Of a DNA stretch of 64,000 nucleotides, positions 1 to 7,679 are shown one piece after another. Position 1 is the first letter of the stretch; every line of letters starts with the position of its first letter. The notes under the pieces are model-generated. The model had not been told where the DNA came from. It did not search any database and saw nothing but the letters and a program-made list of their open reading frames with translations. Position numbers and translations under genes: made by a program. Source of the DNA: Methylophilus sp. TWE2. GTDB lineage: Bacteria > Pseudomonadota > Gammaproteobacteria > Burkholderiales > Methylophilaceae. The stretch is taken from the NCBI RefSeq assembly GCF_001183865.1, contig NZ_CP012020.1, positions 1,853,838 to 1,917,837 of the forward strand. The letters are read 5' to 3'.

Positions 1-1232
1 TTCTCGGCAGCATTCAAGGCGCGGTAAGTGGTTTTGCCTGTGCTGTCCACGACCGGAATATGGTTGACCACCACAGCCACATGCAAGCGCTTGATACCGC
101 CCTTGGGCTGCTGGATATAGCTGACAGTCTTATCCAGCTCATAGTTGGTTGTCGTGTCTTTTTGTGTGTTTTGTGGCGGAGCAGGTGGCGGAGTCGGCGT
201 AGCACCCTCCTCGCCTGGCGCCTGCGCACCAGGAGCATTAATCGGTGCTGTAGACTCACCTGGAGGTTGGTTAGATAGCGCGCCTGGCACAGCACCGTTG
301 TTGCCGCTAGCGCTTTGAGACTCACGGCTTTGCGCACTACGGATCGCCATATCATCAGGCTTGGTATTGGGTTTATAAGACTCGTTGGCCTGCTCGGTCA
401 TGGAGAAATCAATTTCCGCACTGGTTTCCGCATGGACATTTCTGGCACCTACGATAGGCGTGATGATGGCCTCAACGCGGCGCGCAATGCTGTTTTGCAT
501 ACTTTCCACATACGCCATCTGCTCAGGGTCCAAACCGTTCTGCTTGATCTTATTGGCATTGTCAGATAGCAGATTGCCGTTCTGGTCTACCACGGTGACA
601 TGGTCGGCAGACAGATTAGGAACACTACTGGCAACCAGGTGTACCACGGCGGCGACTTGCTGTGCATCCAGGCGGCGGGCATTATGCAAGTTAAGCAAGA
701 CGGAAGCGGTTGGGTATTGTTGCTCACGGACGAATACACTAGGCTTGGGAATCGCCAAGTGGATACGGGCAGCCTGTACAGCCGAAATAGACTGGATACT
801 GCGTTCCAGTTCACCTTCGAGACCACGCTGGAAGTTCACCTGCTCGACGAACTGCGAGACCCCGAATTTTTGGTTCTCAAGCAATTCAAAACCGATATTG
901 CCGCCTTTGGGCAATCCTTGAGCAGCCAGTTTCAGGCGCGCCTGGTGTACTTGGTCAGCAGGGACCAGAATAGCGTTGCCACCTTCAGCAAACTGGTAGG
1001 GAATATTCAGCTTCTCAAGTTCAGCGACAATGGCTCCGCCATCTTTATCGGCAAAATTCGAAAACAACACGCGGTAATCCGGTTTCTGGCTCCACAACCA
1101 GAAGACGACCATGACAGCCACAATCGCAGCAATCCCCGCGACCAGCAACAGCTTCTGCCCCAGTTGACCGAACATATTCGGTGTACTGTTGGACTCATCA
1201 TTTGTCGTAAGTAAGGCAGCATCAGCAGCCAT
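1..1232 (-). CDS. fliF: Flagellar M-ring protein FliF (N-terminal part, cut by window edge)
   Basis: Reading the minus strand from the ATG at 1232 gives an uninterrupted frame of about 410 codons that leaves the window at base 1. It starts MAADAALLTTNDESN. A hydrophobic segment follows at roughly residues 27-46, then the FliF signature region: YRVLFSNF near residue 55, then LNIPYQF, LAAQGLPKGGNIGFELL and NFQRGLEGELERSI. FliF builds the membrane MS ring on which the flagellar rotor and export gate assemble. The residues near the edge are Pro/Ala/Ser-rich, like the variable middle of FliF; the second membrane helix and the FliG-binding tail lie outside the window. It is divergent from fliE across a 263-bp spacer, whereas in enteric bacteria fliF also runs away from fliE. 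Identification is firm. Confidence 0.95.
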   Translation of the reverse strand, partial: MAADAALLTTNDESNSTPNMFGQLGQKLLLVAGIAAIVAVMVVFWLWSQKPDYRVLFSNFADKDGGAIVAELEKLNIPYQFAEGGNAILVPADQVHQARLKLAAQGLPKGGNIGFELLENQKFGVSQFVEQVNFQRGLEGELERSIQSISAVQAARIHLAIPKPSVFVREQQYPTASVLLNLHNARRLDAQQVAAVVHLVASSVPNLSADHVTVVDQNGNLLSDNANKIKQNGLDPEQMAYVESMQNSIARRVEAIITPIVGARNVHAETSAEIDFSMTEQANESYKPNTKPDDMAIRSAQSRESQSASGNNGAVPGALSNQPPGESTAPINAPGAQAPGEEGATPTPPPAPPQNTQKDTTTNYELDKTVSYIQQPKGGIKRLHVAVVVNHIPVVDSTGKTTYRALNAAE

Positions 1233-1495
1233 CTAAACCTCCATGTTTACTACTCTTGGTATTTCGGCCTTTATCCACTGCGGGATTGCCAGGCCAGAAA
1301 CACTCTCCGGAACTTGAGCACCTGTTAAGGACAACTCACATGGATCACATTATGCGCTGACTCACTATTTTCAAATTGCCAAATAAGACGGATTAATGTT
1401 GCCTATTTTTCAGAGCAGTCCCGATAGTGGAATGCTAAAGTGTCTACCATGACGATTAAGGGCTTTATCTGCCCTGATAATGAAAGGAGACCACC

Positions 1496-1861
1496 ATGAA
1501 CGCAGGCGGTATTGATGCACAACGCATCACGTCCATGCTGGCACAATTACGTGCAGCGGCACAAAAACCTGAAGGCCTGGGTAACAGCGCAATTGCCACC
1601 CCTGTCCAGAAAACCAATGCAGCCAGCCCGACGAGCCAGGTCAGCTTCAGTGATGCCCTCAAGGCCTCACTGGACCAGGTCAACAATATGCAATTGCAGT
1701 CCGAAAAACTGGGCAAAGATTTTGCCATGGGCGATGACAGCGTCAGCCTGTCTGATGTCATGATTTCAGGCCAGAAAGCCAACATTGCTTTTCAGGCAAC
1801 CGTCCAGGTGCGTAATAAACTGGTCTCAGCCTATCAAGACATGATGAATATGCAGGTGTAA
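1496..1861 (+). CDS. fliE: Flagellar hook-basal body protein FliE
   Basis: A 121-residue protein, close to the usual 100-120 for FliE. FliE joins the MS ring to the rod and is exported by the flagellar type III system. The C-terminal half carries the family pattern: SFSDALKASLDQVNNMQ, then a DVMISGQKANIAFQATVQVRNKLVSAYQDMM-type tail (about residues 85-118). The N-terminal part is Ala/Gln-rich and unstructured-looking, with no cleavable signal peptide, as expected for a type III substrate. A clear ribosome site (AAGGAG, 7 bases before the ATG) fixes the start. It stands alone on the plus strand, divergent from fliF; the spacer 1233-1495 must hold both promoters, but I could not recognise a convincing sigma-54 or sigma-28 site there. 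Confidence 0.95.
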   Translation: MNAGGIDAQRITSMLAQLRAAAQKPEGLGNSAIATPVQKTNAASPTSQVSFSDALKASLDQVNNMQLQSEKLGKDFAMGDDSVSLSDVMISGQKANIAFQATVQVRNKLVSAYQDMMNMQV

Positions 1862-1919
1862 ACCTACCTCATCTATGGCTTCATCTATGCAATTGGATCC
1901 AGATCTTAATCTGGCTCAC

Positions 1920-2210
1920 TCAAACCGCAGGGGGTTCCCGCATTTCCCCTTGTTCCAGTTGATACAACCAGGCCAGTATTTCAGCGATTGCCTGGTATAA
2001 CTGTGGCGGGATATGGGTATCCAGTTCCACCTGCATCAACAGGCTTAACAAGGCTTGCGACTCATGCACATAAACCTCATGCTCTTTGGCAATGGCAATA
2101 ATCCTTTCAGCCAGTAAACCGTTCCCTTTTGCCACCACACGTGGTGCCAGATCACCAGCTTCATAAGCCAGGGCCACTGCAGACTGGGTGTAGGCTTTAT
2201 CCCGCTGCAT
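1920..2210 (-). CDS. Stand-alone FlhB C-terminal-domain-like protein (EscU/YscU/HrcU family)
   Basis: A small protein (96 residues from the ATG at 2210; an in-frame ATG at 2243 is possible but would overlap fliK by 47 bp). It matches the cytoplasmic C-terminal domain of the flagellar export switch FlhB: AVALAYEAGDLAPRVVAKG, then IAIAKEHEVYVHES and IPPQLYQAIAEILAWLY. The membrane part of FlhB is absent, and so is the NPTH self-cleavage motif, which is replaced by AYTQSAVAL. Such FlhB2-like proteins are often found beside fliK, as here (14-bp overlap with the fliK stop). Its job is not settled for the family; a role in export specificity or hook-length control with FliK is the natural inference. 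Confidence 0.85.
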   Translation of the reverse strand: MQRDKAYTQSAVALAYEAGDLAPRVVAKGNGLLAERIIAIAKEHEVYVHESQALLSLLMQVELDTHIPPQLYQAIAEILAWLYQLEQGEMREPPAV

Positions 2211-3330
2211 ATTGCCGCCTTTGTGCTTTTGTCTCATCCCCAAGAATCTGTAACGCCTCCAGTTTTAAACCGGCAGACTGTAGATTCATGGCTAACTGGC
2301 TACGACTGGCCTGCATAGTGCCGAGTGCCTGCGAATCACTAGGCTGCACACGTATGCTGAAACGTCCGTTGACCATCGCAATATTAACAGTCACTTCCCC
2401 CAGGTTGGGCAAATGCAAGGTCAGGTCGCTTTGCAGGCTATTCAATACAGGCTCATCTGAAGATTGCGGAGAACTTTCCTGCTCGTTGACCTGCCATTTC
2501 ATAGTTTGGCCAGGCCACACCTCGCCATGCCAGATCACGCGTTGCTGCTCGAGGACTTGCAGTTGCTGCGCCACCATTTCCGGAGGGGCAAAATGCGGTT
2601 TGTTTTGCGGTTCTTGCAGCAACTGGTGCCAGGGGCGGCTGCCCAAGGTCGCTTCTTTTAAATGGGACTCATAAAACAGGCCTGAATGATCCATGGCGTG
2701 CTTGAGGTCATTCGCTAGTACCTGCGGCTTCTGCGGACTATGACTGACCACGGCTTGCGCTTGCAGCGCTGAGGTTTGGTGGTCAAACGCCGACGAATTC
2801 AACCAGCGCTGCAAATGCTTGGCAGGACTACTCAACTCCACCAGACTGGCTTGCCCGGCAGCGGTTTTTGCCATGTCCTGCAAATGCTCTGCATGATCAG
2901 GCTGCGACATATCAGTCAACATAGCTGTTTGCCCCAGGTTTACTGGACCGCTGTGCGGATGATGAGGCTGCAGCCCCCATTTAACCTGCGGTAATCCCTC
3001 TTTACCTGCACTTTGTTGCGCCAGGCCAAGAAACTGCATCTGTAAGGTCTGCTGTTGTACCAGATGTGCGGGCAACTGCATTTGCACCAGCGCTGGCGGT
3101 TGATTGGGAAGCTGGATTTGAACCTTGAATTGTGCCAGTTCAGCGGCTTTGCCTGCACCGGCCTCTTTTTGTACGATCAGTCCGGTAAATTGCATGCCGG
3201 GACGCATGCGCTCCCACAAAGGCGCTTCGGATTGGGTGCCTTCTACGGGCAGAATCGAAGAAACAGCACGCAAGTTCTCTGCTTCATTGGCAATGAAACG
3301 TTGAGTGATCACTTGCGGGATGGGGAGCAT
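2197..3330 (-). CDS. fliK: Flagellar hook-length control protein FliK
   Basis: A 377-residue, Gln-rich, low-complexity protein with the FliK C-terminal domain near residues 250-350 (LTLHLPNLGEVTVNIAMVNG, then FSIRVQPSDSQALGTMQ). FliK is exported during hook growth, measures hook length and triggers the FlhB specificity switch. The long N-terminal region is poorly conserved, as usual in this family, so the call rests on the C-terminal domain and on position. It starts with ATG immediately after the fliT stop codon (no gap) and its end overlaps the FlhB-like gene, which suggests a translationally coupled flagellar operon fliS-fliT-fliK-flhB-like. Confidence 0.85.
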   Translation of the reverse strand: MLPIPQVITQRFIANEAENLRAVSSILPVEGTQSEAPLWERMRPGMQFTGLIVQKEAGAGKAAELAQFKVQIQLPNQPPALVQMQLPAHLVQQQTLQMQFLGLAQQSAGKEGLPQVKWGLQPHHPHSGPVNLGQTAMLTDMSQPDHAEHLQDMAKTAAGQASLVELSSPAKHLQRWLNSSAFDHQTSALQAQAVVSHSPQKPQVLANDLKHAMDHSGLFYESHLKEATLGSRPWHQLLQEPQNKPHFAPPEMVAQQLQVLEQQRVIWHGEVWPGQTMKWQVNEQESSPQSSDEPVLNSLQSDLTLHLPNLGEVTVNIAMVNGRFSIRVQPSDSQALGTMQASRSQLAMNLQSAGLKLEALQILGDETKAQRRQYAAG

Positions 3331-3663
3331 CTAGGTCACATCCGGTGGGATACGCGCATGCAACTGCGCGTCAAAGATCATATCGGTAATCCGGTGCATC
3401 ACTGGATACAGTAGATTGCGGATTTCTGCATCATCCGCCAGGATCTTCTGTACCAGCACTTGCTTACGGGCATGATATTCCGGTGCAAGACTTTCAGACG
3501 CCAGACGCATGTTCTGCTCCAGTGTCTTCACTACCTCAATCTTAAGCATGTAAGATTGTTCCAGTTCAGTCACCTTTTCCCAGGCATTCTGCCTGGCCGC
3601 AATAAGCATCTGCTCCATCAGTTTTGCAGCGGATTCATACGTATTAATCAGTGCCTGTGACAT
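3331..3663 (-). CDS. fliT: Flagellar protein FliT (FliD export chaperone)
   Basis: A 110-residue, mostly helical protein beginning MSQALINTYESAAKLMEQM. The size, the paired amphipathic helices and the motif ARQNAWEKVTELEQSYM near residue 25 fit FliT, which binds the cap protein FliD, keeps it export-competent and in some bacteria also restrains FlhDC. Position supports the call: it follows fliS by a single base and is directly fused to fliK downstream. FliT sequences are very divergent, so the name rests partly on synteny with fliD and fliS. Confidence 0.82.
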   Translation of the reverse strand: MSQALINTYESAAKLMEQMLIAARQNAWEKVTELEQSYMLKIEVVKTLEQNMRLASESLAPEYHARKQVLVQKILADDAEIRNLLYPVMHRITDMIFDAQLHARIPPDVT

Positions 3664-3664
3664 C

Positions 3665-4168
3665 TTAAGCTCCGGCAGTGGCCAGACGGCTGGCTTGCCC
3701 CATATGTTTTAATTCGTGAGTTTTCTGGGCAACCATCTGGCTTAACGCCATGTCTGCCTGGGCTGGTCTGGCAATCGCTGTTTTCTCCAGCGCTTCCCAG
3801 GCCCCTTTTAATTCCATCAGCAATTGCTGGATTTCCTGTACTTTTTTCACGTCCTGGCGCACGCTGGCTTCCATCAAGCTACGTGTCATGTATTGGTAAA
3901 GCTCATCCAGTTTTTGAGCAATATCACCGCCAGCACGCTTGTCCAGGCAGGCACGCAAACCACTGTCTACAATCGTCACCGCTTGGGTAAGGTATTGGCC
4001 TTTTTTTGCAATATCATGCTGCGCCATGGCTTGTTGAGCATGAATGCAGGCAGTAATGGCGCCATCATATAACATCACAATCAACTTCAATGGGCTGGCA
4101 TCCACCACACCGGTTTCCAACCCTACGCTGGCATAAGCATTGACACCTGATTTTTTCATCCCAAACAT
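3665..4168 (-). CDS. fliS: Flagellin export chaperone FliS
   Basis: A 167-residue protein with the FliS core: NAYASVGLETGVVDASPLKL at residues 10-29, then LIVMLYDGAI and LDELYQYMTRSLMEAS. FliS binds the disordered C terminus of flagellin in the cytosol and delivers it to the export gate. The family is usually 125-140 residues; this one has an extra Ala-rich C-terminal tail of some 30 residues (ARPAQADMALSQMVAQKTHE). The start follows a good ribosome site (GGAGT). It lies 79 bp after fliD and one base before fliT. Confidence 0.95.
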   Translation of the reverse strand: MFGMKKSGVNAYASVGLETGVVDASPLKLIVMLYDGAITACIHAQQAMAQHDIAKKGQYLTQAVTIVDSGLRACLDKRAGGDIAQKLDELYQYMTRSLMEASVRQDVKKVQEIQQLLMELKGAWEALEKTAIARPAQADMALSQMVAQKTHELKHMGQASRLATAGA

Positions 4169-4247
4169 TTTTTACTCCGTATTCTGCTTAAAAGCGCATG
4201 GTTAATATCAATTGCCAATCGCTCCCTGCAGACAACTACCGCTTTGA

Positions 4248-5927
4248 CTAACTGTTGGCGCTGATCGCAGCCAGTTGTGAAGTCAGGTTAGTACTTGTGG
4301 TTTGCAAACTACTGAGCAGGGCATCCAGCTTTGCATACTGGGCGCGGTAACGTGCTTCAATAGAAGGCAGCTTGGCATTAATATCATCGGCCTTTTTATT
4401 CAAATCTTTAATCGAAGAGTTCAATCCGTCTGTTTTTGTGGTCAATGGACCATCAGATTTCAGCCACTCTCCCAATACGCTGCTGAGCTCACCTGCCAGG
4501 CCTTTGCTAAACGTAATGGTGCCGCGGCTACCTGTCGCCGTGCCTGTCACACTGATTTGCAAGCCATAGCTGGCATTTCCGCCCGCGCCTGTTAGCACCG
4601 ATCCTGTGGTATTTGCCGTCACGCCATTGATGGTACCGATCGCGTTGATGCCATTTCCACCTAGCTGTGTGATGTTGACCGCATAGGTGCCCGACTGCGT
4701 ATCGGCTTTACTGCCCATAAACGTGACCTGGGAGTCAGTCGTCGTGGCAGACGGTGAAAACAGCTTGGCCACGTCACTCACATTATTGGTGATGGCTTTT
4801 TGTAATTTGGTACTGTCTAGCGATAATGAGCCATCCGAGCCCATACTCACCCCGATATCCGACAAGGTTTTATATGTCGTCGCTGTAGGCGAGGAGGCCG
4901 ATAGCATGGACTTAAGCTTCACCATCATATTGCGCGCCGTAGAGTCGCCAAGTAACACGCCATTGGCACTCGAACCCGCGGACACAAACTTGGTCAGGTT
5001 ACGCATACTGGTATTCAGCGAATTATAGGCATCCACGAAGCTTTTTACCGAACTCTCTATCGTCGTTGTATCTGTATCGACGCTCAGTGCATTGGCCGTG
5101 GAGGTGACCCCTTTCAGGGTCAGGGTCACGCCCTGGATGACATCAGAAACGGTATTGCTTGACTTGCTGATGCTCAAGCCGTCTACAGTAAGCAGCGCAT
5201 TCTTGGCCGCGACCAACTGGGTCATGCTATTGCTGGTTGCCAGCGGATCATAAGCCAACGCAGACAGGCCGGTGCTATCGGTATTATTACCATCATTATC
5301 CGCCACCGAAATCTTCAGGCTGTTTACCTCACCGGTATCCTTGGAGGTAATCACCAGTCGGTTGCCACTGCCATCATTGACGATGGAAGCGGTGACAGAG
5401 GCGTTTTTGGCATTAATCGCATCGCGTATCCCTGCCAGCGTATTGTTGCTGGAAGTGATGTCAATCTCGATATCTGATTTGCTGGCATTGGCGGTGAAAG
5501 AAGCTGGCGTACCGCCGTCAGCGGCGGTGTAGGTACCAAAAGAGATCGTCAGCTTACCTGTACCGATAATGTCTGTGGCGCTACTGTAAGCGGCAGAGGC
5601 AAGCTTCTGCGAAGTTGCCAATTGCGTGACGCTCACACTGTAGTTGCCCTTGACTCCCGTTCCATCAGCAGTCGCACTGATGGTGTTGCTATCAGAGGCA
5701 GTGACTGTTTGGGCATTGAATTTAGCTGCTGTGGCTAATTTGTCTACCGCGGTCTGAAAAGTACTTAATCCGCTTTTCAGGGTACTGTAAGCGGAAAGTT
5801 TGGTGTTGTAAGAGGATATCTTGGTTTTAATAGCGGTGAGAGGCTGCTGCTCGATCTGCATTTGAGCAGTGACCAACGAATCGATCGGCAGACCAGATGC
5901 GCCTGTAGAGGATACAATTGATGCCAT
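4248..5927 (-). CDS. fliD: Flagellar filament cap protein FliD
   Basis: A 559-residue protein, starting MASIVSSTGASGLPIDSLV. The N-terminal FliD domain (residues 8-105) has the usual IEQQPLTAIKTKISSYNTKL stretch, and the C-terminal domain (about 235-545) ends in a coiled-coil segment (LNSSIKDLNKKADDINAKL). FliD forms the pentameric or similar cap on the filament tip and folds incoming flagellin. The protein is Ser/Thr/Ala-rich and almost free of Cys, typical of exported axial proteins. It lies between flaG (33-bp spacer) and fliS (79-bp spacer), all on the minus strand, so co-transcription from fliC or flaG is likely. Confidence 0.96.
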   Translation of the reverse strand: MASIVSSTGASGLPIDSLVTAQMQIEQQPLTAIKTKISSYNTKLSAYSTLKSGLSTFQTAVDKLATAAKFNAQTVTASDSNTISATADGTGVKGNYSVSVTQLATSQKLASAAYSSATDIIGTGKLTISFGTYTAADGGTPASFTANASKSDIEIDITSSNNTLAGIRDAINAKNASVTASIVNDGSGNRLVITSKDTGEVNSLKISVADNDGNNTDSTGLSALAYDPLATSNSMTQLVAAKNALLTVDGLSISKSSNTVSDVIQGVTLTLKGVTSTANALSVDTDTTTIESSVKSFVDAYNSLNTSMRNLTKFVSAGSSANGVLLGDSTARNMMVKLKSMLSASSPTATTYKTLSDIGVSMGSDGSLSLDSTKLQKAITNNVSDVAKLFSPSATTTDSQVTFMGSKADTQSGTYAVNITQLGGNGINAIGTINGVTANTTGSVLTGAGGNASYGLQISVTGTATGSRGTITFSKGLAGELSSVLGEWLKSDGPLTTKTDGLNSSIKDLNKKADDINAKLPSIEARYRAQYAKLDALLSSLQTTSTNLTSQLAAISANS

Positions 5928-5960
5928 TTTTAATCTCCCAACCTTTATTTAAACGCGATA

Positions 5961-6305
5961 TCAGGCTGTTTGTCTCACCACCAGCCCACGTAATTTATCC
6001 AGCGTTTTACTGATGGCCAACACTTCCTCATTGGGAATCTGGCGCAATACCTGTTGTGTTTCGGTATCCACCACTTTCACAATGATACGGTCGGTATCCT
6101 CATCGATAGAAAACTCTATCGTTTGCAACGCCGGGGCTACATACTCATTTAACTTCTTCACTGCACCACTCAGTGCAGCTTTATCGTTCACATCTACGGC
6201 AGCGCCTTCAGAGGAAGCCTCAGCATATTTAACCAGCTTCAAACTGCTGGCTGCCCGGATTCCCTGTAATCCACCACCGACACCACTGACTGTTGAATCA
6301 CTCAT
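5961..6305 (-). CDS. flaG: FlaG family flagellar protein
   Basis: A 114-residue protein with the FlaG domain in its C-terminal two thirds: LNEYVAPALQTIEFSIDEDTDRIIVKVVD, read in pieces as EFSIDEDTDRIIVKVVD, then RQIPNEEVLAISKTLDKL. FlaG proteins sit between flagellin and cap genes in many bacteria and influence filament length, but the mechanism is not established. A strong ribosome site (AAGGAG) precedes the ATG. It lies 72 bp after fliC, with a perfect stem-loop in the spacer, and 33 bp before fliD. Confidence 0.92.
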   Translation of the reverse strand: MSDSTVSGVGGGLQGIRAASSLKLVKYAEASSEGAAVDVNDKAALSGAVKKLNEYVAPALQTIEFSIDEDTDRIIVKVVDTETQQVLRQIPNEEVLAISKTLDKLRGLVVRQTA

Positions 6306-6327
6306 GATGCTGCTCCTTTTACCTAGG

Positions 6328-6360
6328 CCAAATCCACAGGAGCTAGGCCTGTGGATTTGG
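6328..6360 (-). promoter_or_regulatory. Perfect 13-bp stem-loop between fliC and flaG
   Basis: CCAAATCCACAGG (6328-6340) pairs exactly with CCTGTGGATTTGG (6348-6360) across a 7-base loop. In the direction of fliC transcription it is followed by an A-rich, not T-rich, stretch, so it is not a standard intrinsic terminator. It probably protects or processes the abundant flagellin mRNA, or partly attenuates read-through into flaG-fliD. Confidence 0.6.
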
Positions 6361-6377
6361 CATTACCATCGGATGAA

Positions 6378-7175
6378 TTAACCTCTCAGTAATGACATCA
6401 CGTTGTTAGGTAACTGGTTAGCTTGTGCCAACATCGCAGTACCAGCTTGTTGCAGAATCTGTGCACGTGTCATCTTGGCGGTTTCTGCAGCAAAGTCAGC
6501 GTCAGTGATACGGGACTTAGCAGCTGCCATGTTCTCAGAAGCCACACCCAGGTTGTTCACTACGGAAGCGAAACGGTTCTGGTAAGCACCCAAGGTCGCA
6601 CGGTTAGTGTTCAAAGTTGTCAACTGTGCATCAATCGCAGTAATTGCTGATGAAGCTGCCGCCGCTGTAGACAAGGAACCAGCCAAGGAAGCCGCTGCAA
6701 CAGAAGCTACGCTGATGGTATCACCGCTGTCAGCACCAATCTGGAAGCTGTAACCTGTACCAAAGGCTGCCTGACCGTTAAATTTGGTTGCTGTACCCAA
6801 ACGAGTCAGTTCTGACTTCAATTGACCGAATTCTGTATTCAGGTTTGCACGGTCACCAGAACTGTAGGAACCGTTAGCAGCCTGTACAGCCAGTTCACGC
6901 ATACGTTGTAATGCGTCTGTTGCACTTGCCAAACCACCTTCTGCAGTTTGCAGGAAGGAAATCGCGTCGTTTGCGTTACGTGTTGCAACTTCCATACCGC
7001 GAACTTGTGAGTCCATACGGGTTGCAATCGCCATACCAGCCGCGTCGTCTTTGGCGCTGTTAATACGCAGACCAGAAGACAAGCGTTGAATAGAAGTATT
7101 CAGGCTTGACTGGTTAGCAGTCAGGTTACGTTGTGCGTTCAATGAAGCCAGGTTGGTGTTAATTACTGAAGCCAT
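6378..7175 (-). CDS. fliC: Flagellin (short form)
   Basis: A 265-residue flagellin. The N-terminal D0/D1 helices are canonical (LNAQRNLTANQSSL, then LSSGLRINSAKDDAAGMAIA at about 32-51), as are the C-terminal ones (NLGVASENMAAAKSRITDAD, then AGTAMLAQANQLPNNVMSLL). The variable outer domain is nearly absent, leaving a short Ser/Ala/Thr-rich linker at about 150-195 (SVAAASLAGSLSTAAAASS). Flagellin is the filament subunit, exported by the flagellar type III system with FliS. An excellent ribosome site (AAAGGAG) and a sigma-28 promoter about 110 bp upstream agree with strong, late-class expression. The Ser/Thr-rich linker is a possible site for O-glycosylation, which matters because sugar- and phosphonate-transfer genes follow nearby. 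Confidence 0.97.
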   Translation of the reverse strand: MASVINTNLASLNAQRNLTANQSSLNTSIQRLSSGLRINSAKDDAAGMAIATRMDSQVRGMEVATRNANDAISFLQTAEGGLASATDALQRMRELAVQAANGSYSSGDRANLNTEFGQLKSELTRLGTATKFNGQAAFGTGYSFQIGADSGDTISVASVAAASLAGSLSTAAAASSAITAIDAQLTTLNTNRATLGAYQNRFASVVNNLGVASENMAAAKSRITDADFAAETAKMTRAQILQQAGTAMLAQANQLPNNVMSLLRG

Positions 7176-7287
7176 GTTAAATCTCCTTTAGAGTCGTATA
7201 TCCAGTTAAGTGTCAAATCGTCATGTTACTTTCAACGTTGATCGCTATTTACCACTTAATGTTTGCTATCTAGCGTTGTTAGTTGTG

Positions 7288-7314
7288 TTATCGACCGCTT
7301 GCGAAATTTCTTTA
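7288..7314 (-). promoter_or_regulatory. Sigma-28 (FliA) promoter of fliC
   Basis: On the minus strand, TAAAGAAA (-35, 7314-7307) and GTCGATAA (-10, 7295-7288) are separated by exactly 11 bases. The enterobacterial FliA consensus is TAAAGTTT-N11-GCCGATAA, so 13 of 16 positions agree and the spacing is right. Transcription would start near 7280, giving a leader of about 105 bases before the fliC ATG. Confidence 0.85.
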
Positions 7315-7679
7315 ATACTTGTTGCAAATTTCTTTTTCGATCAATCATGCACTTGAAACTATTTACGACCCCTCCACCAAAATCTTTAGCCTTTAATCAA
7401 AAACTGCACAAAATTGTTTATACCAATGCATTCTATAAAAAGAAACGCCATCACTATTAACCGAGCTAAACAGAGAATCAGTCTTAATTCGGCTTTTAAA
7501 CACACCCTTAGCCAACAAGCATTCATGCCACCCATCTCTCATAAGATATAAGGCCCCTTTTCCGCGCTTATCTACAAATCATTCCAAAGCAAAGCCATCC
7601 ATAATCAGGCTATCCATTTCGCATACCTTATATATAGGCCTTATATATCTAGGTAGCAAAGATTATGAAGGAGTTTTGC
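7315..7679. other. AT-rich intergenic region between fliC and the phosphonate operon
   Basis: No convincing gene is visible in these 365 bp. The end nearest the phosphonate operon contains a TATATA-rich stretch (7629-7651) that may hold the operon promoter, followed by the ribosome site AAGGAG at 7668-7673. The region is clearly more AT-rich than the genes around it. Confidence 0.5.

Noticed and set aside
60..1214. Plus-strand frames of up to 204 codons at the left edge
   Set aside because: The minus strand is an unbroken fliF frame with recognisable motifs; the plus frames are its antisense.
1233..1495. A sigma-54 or sigma-28 promoter in the fliF/fliE spacer
   Set aside because: Partial matches (TAAAGTGT near 1437) lack a properly spaced second box; no site good enough to report.
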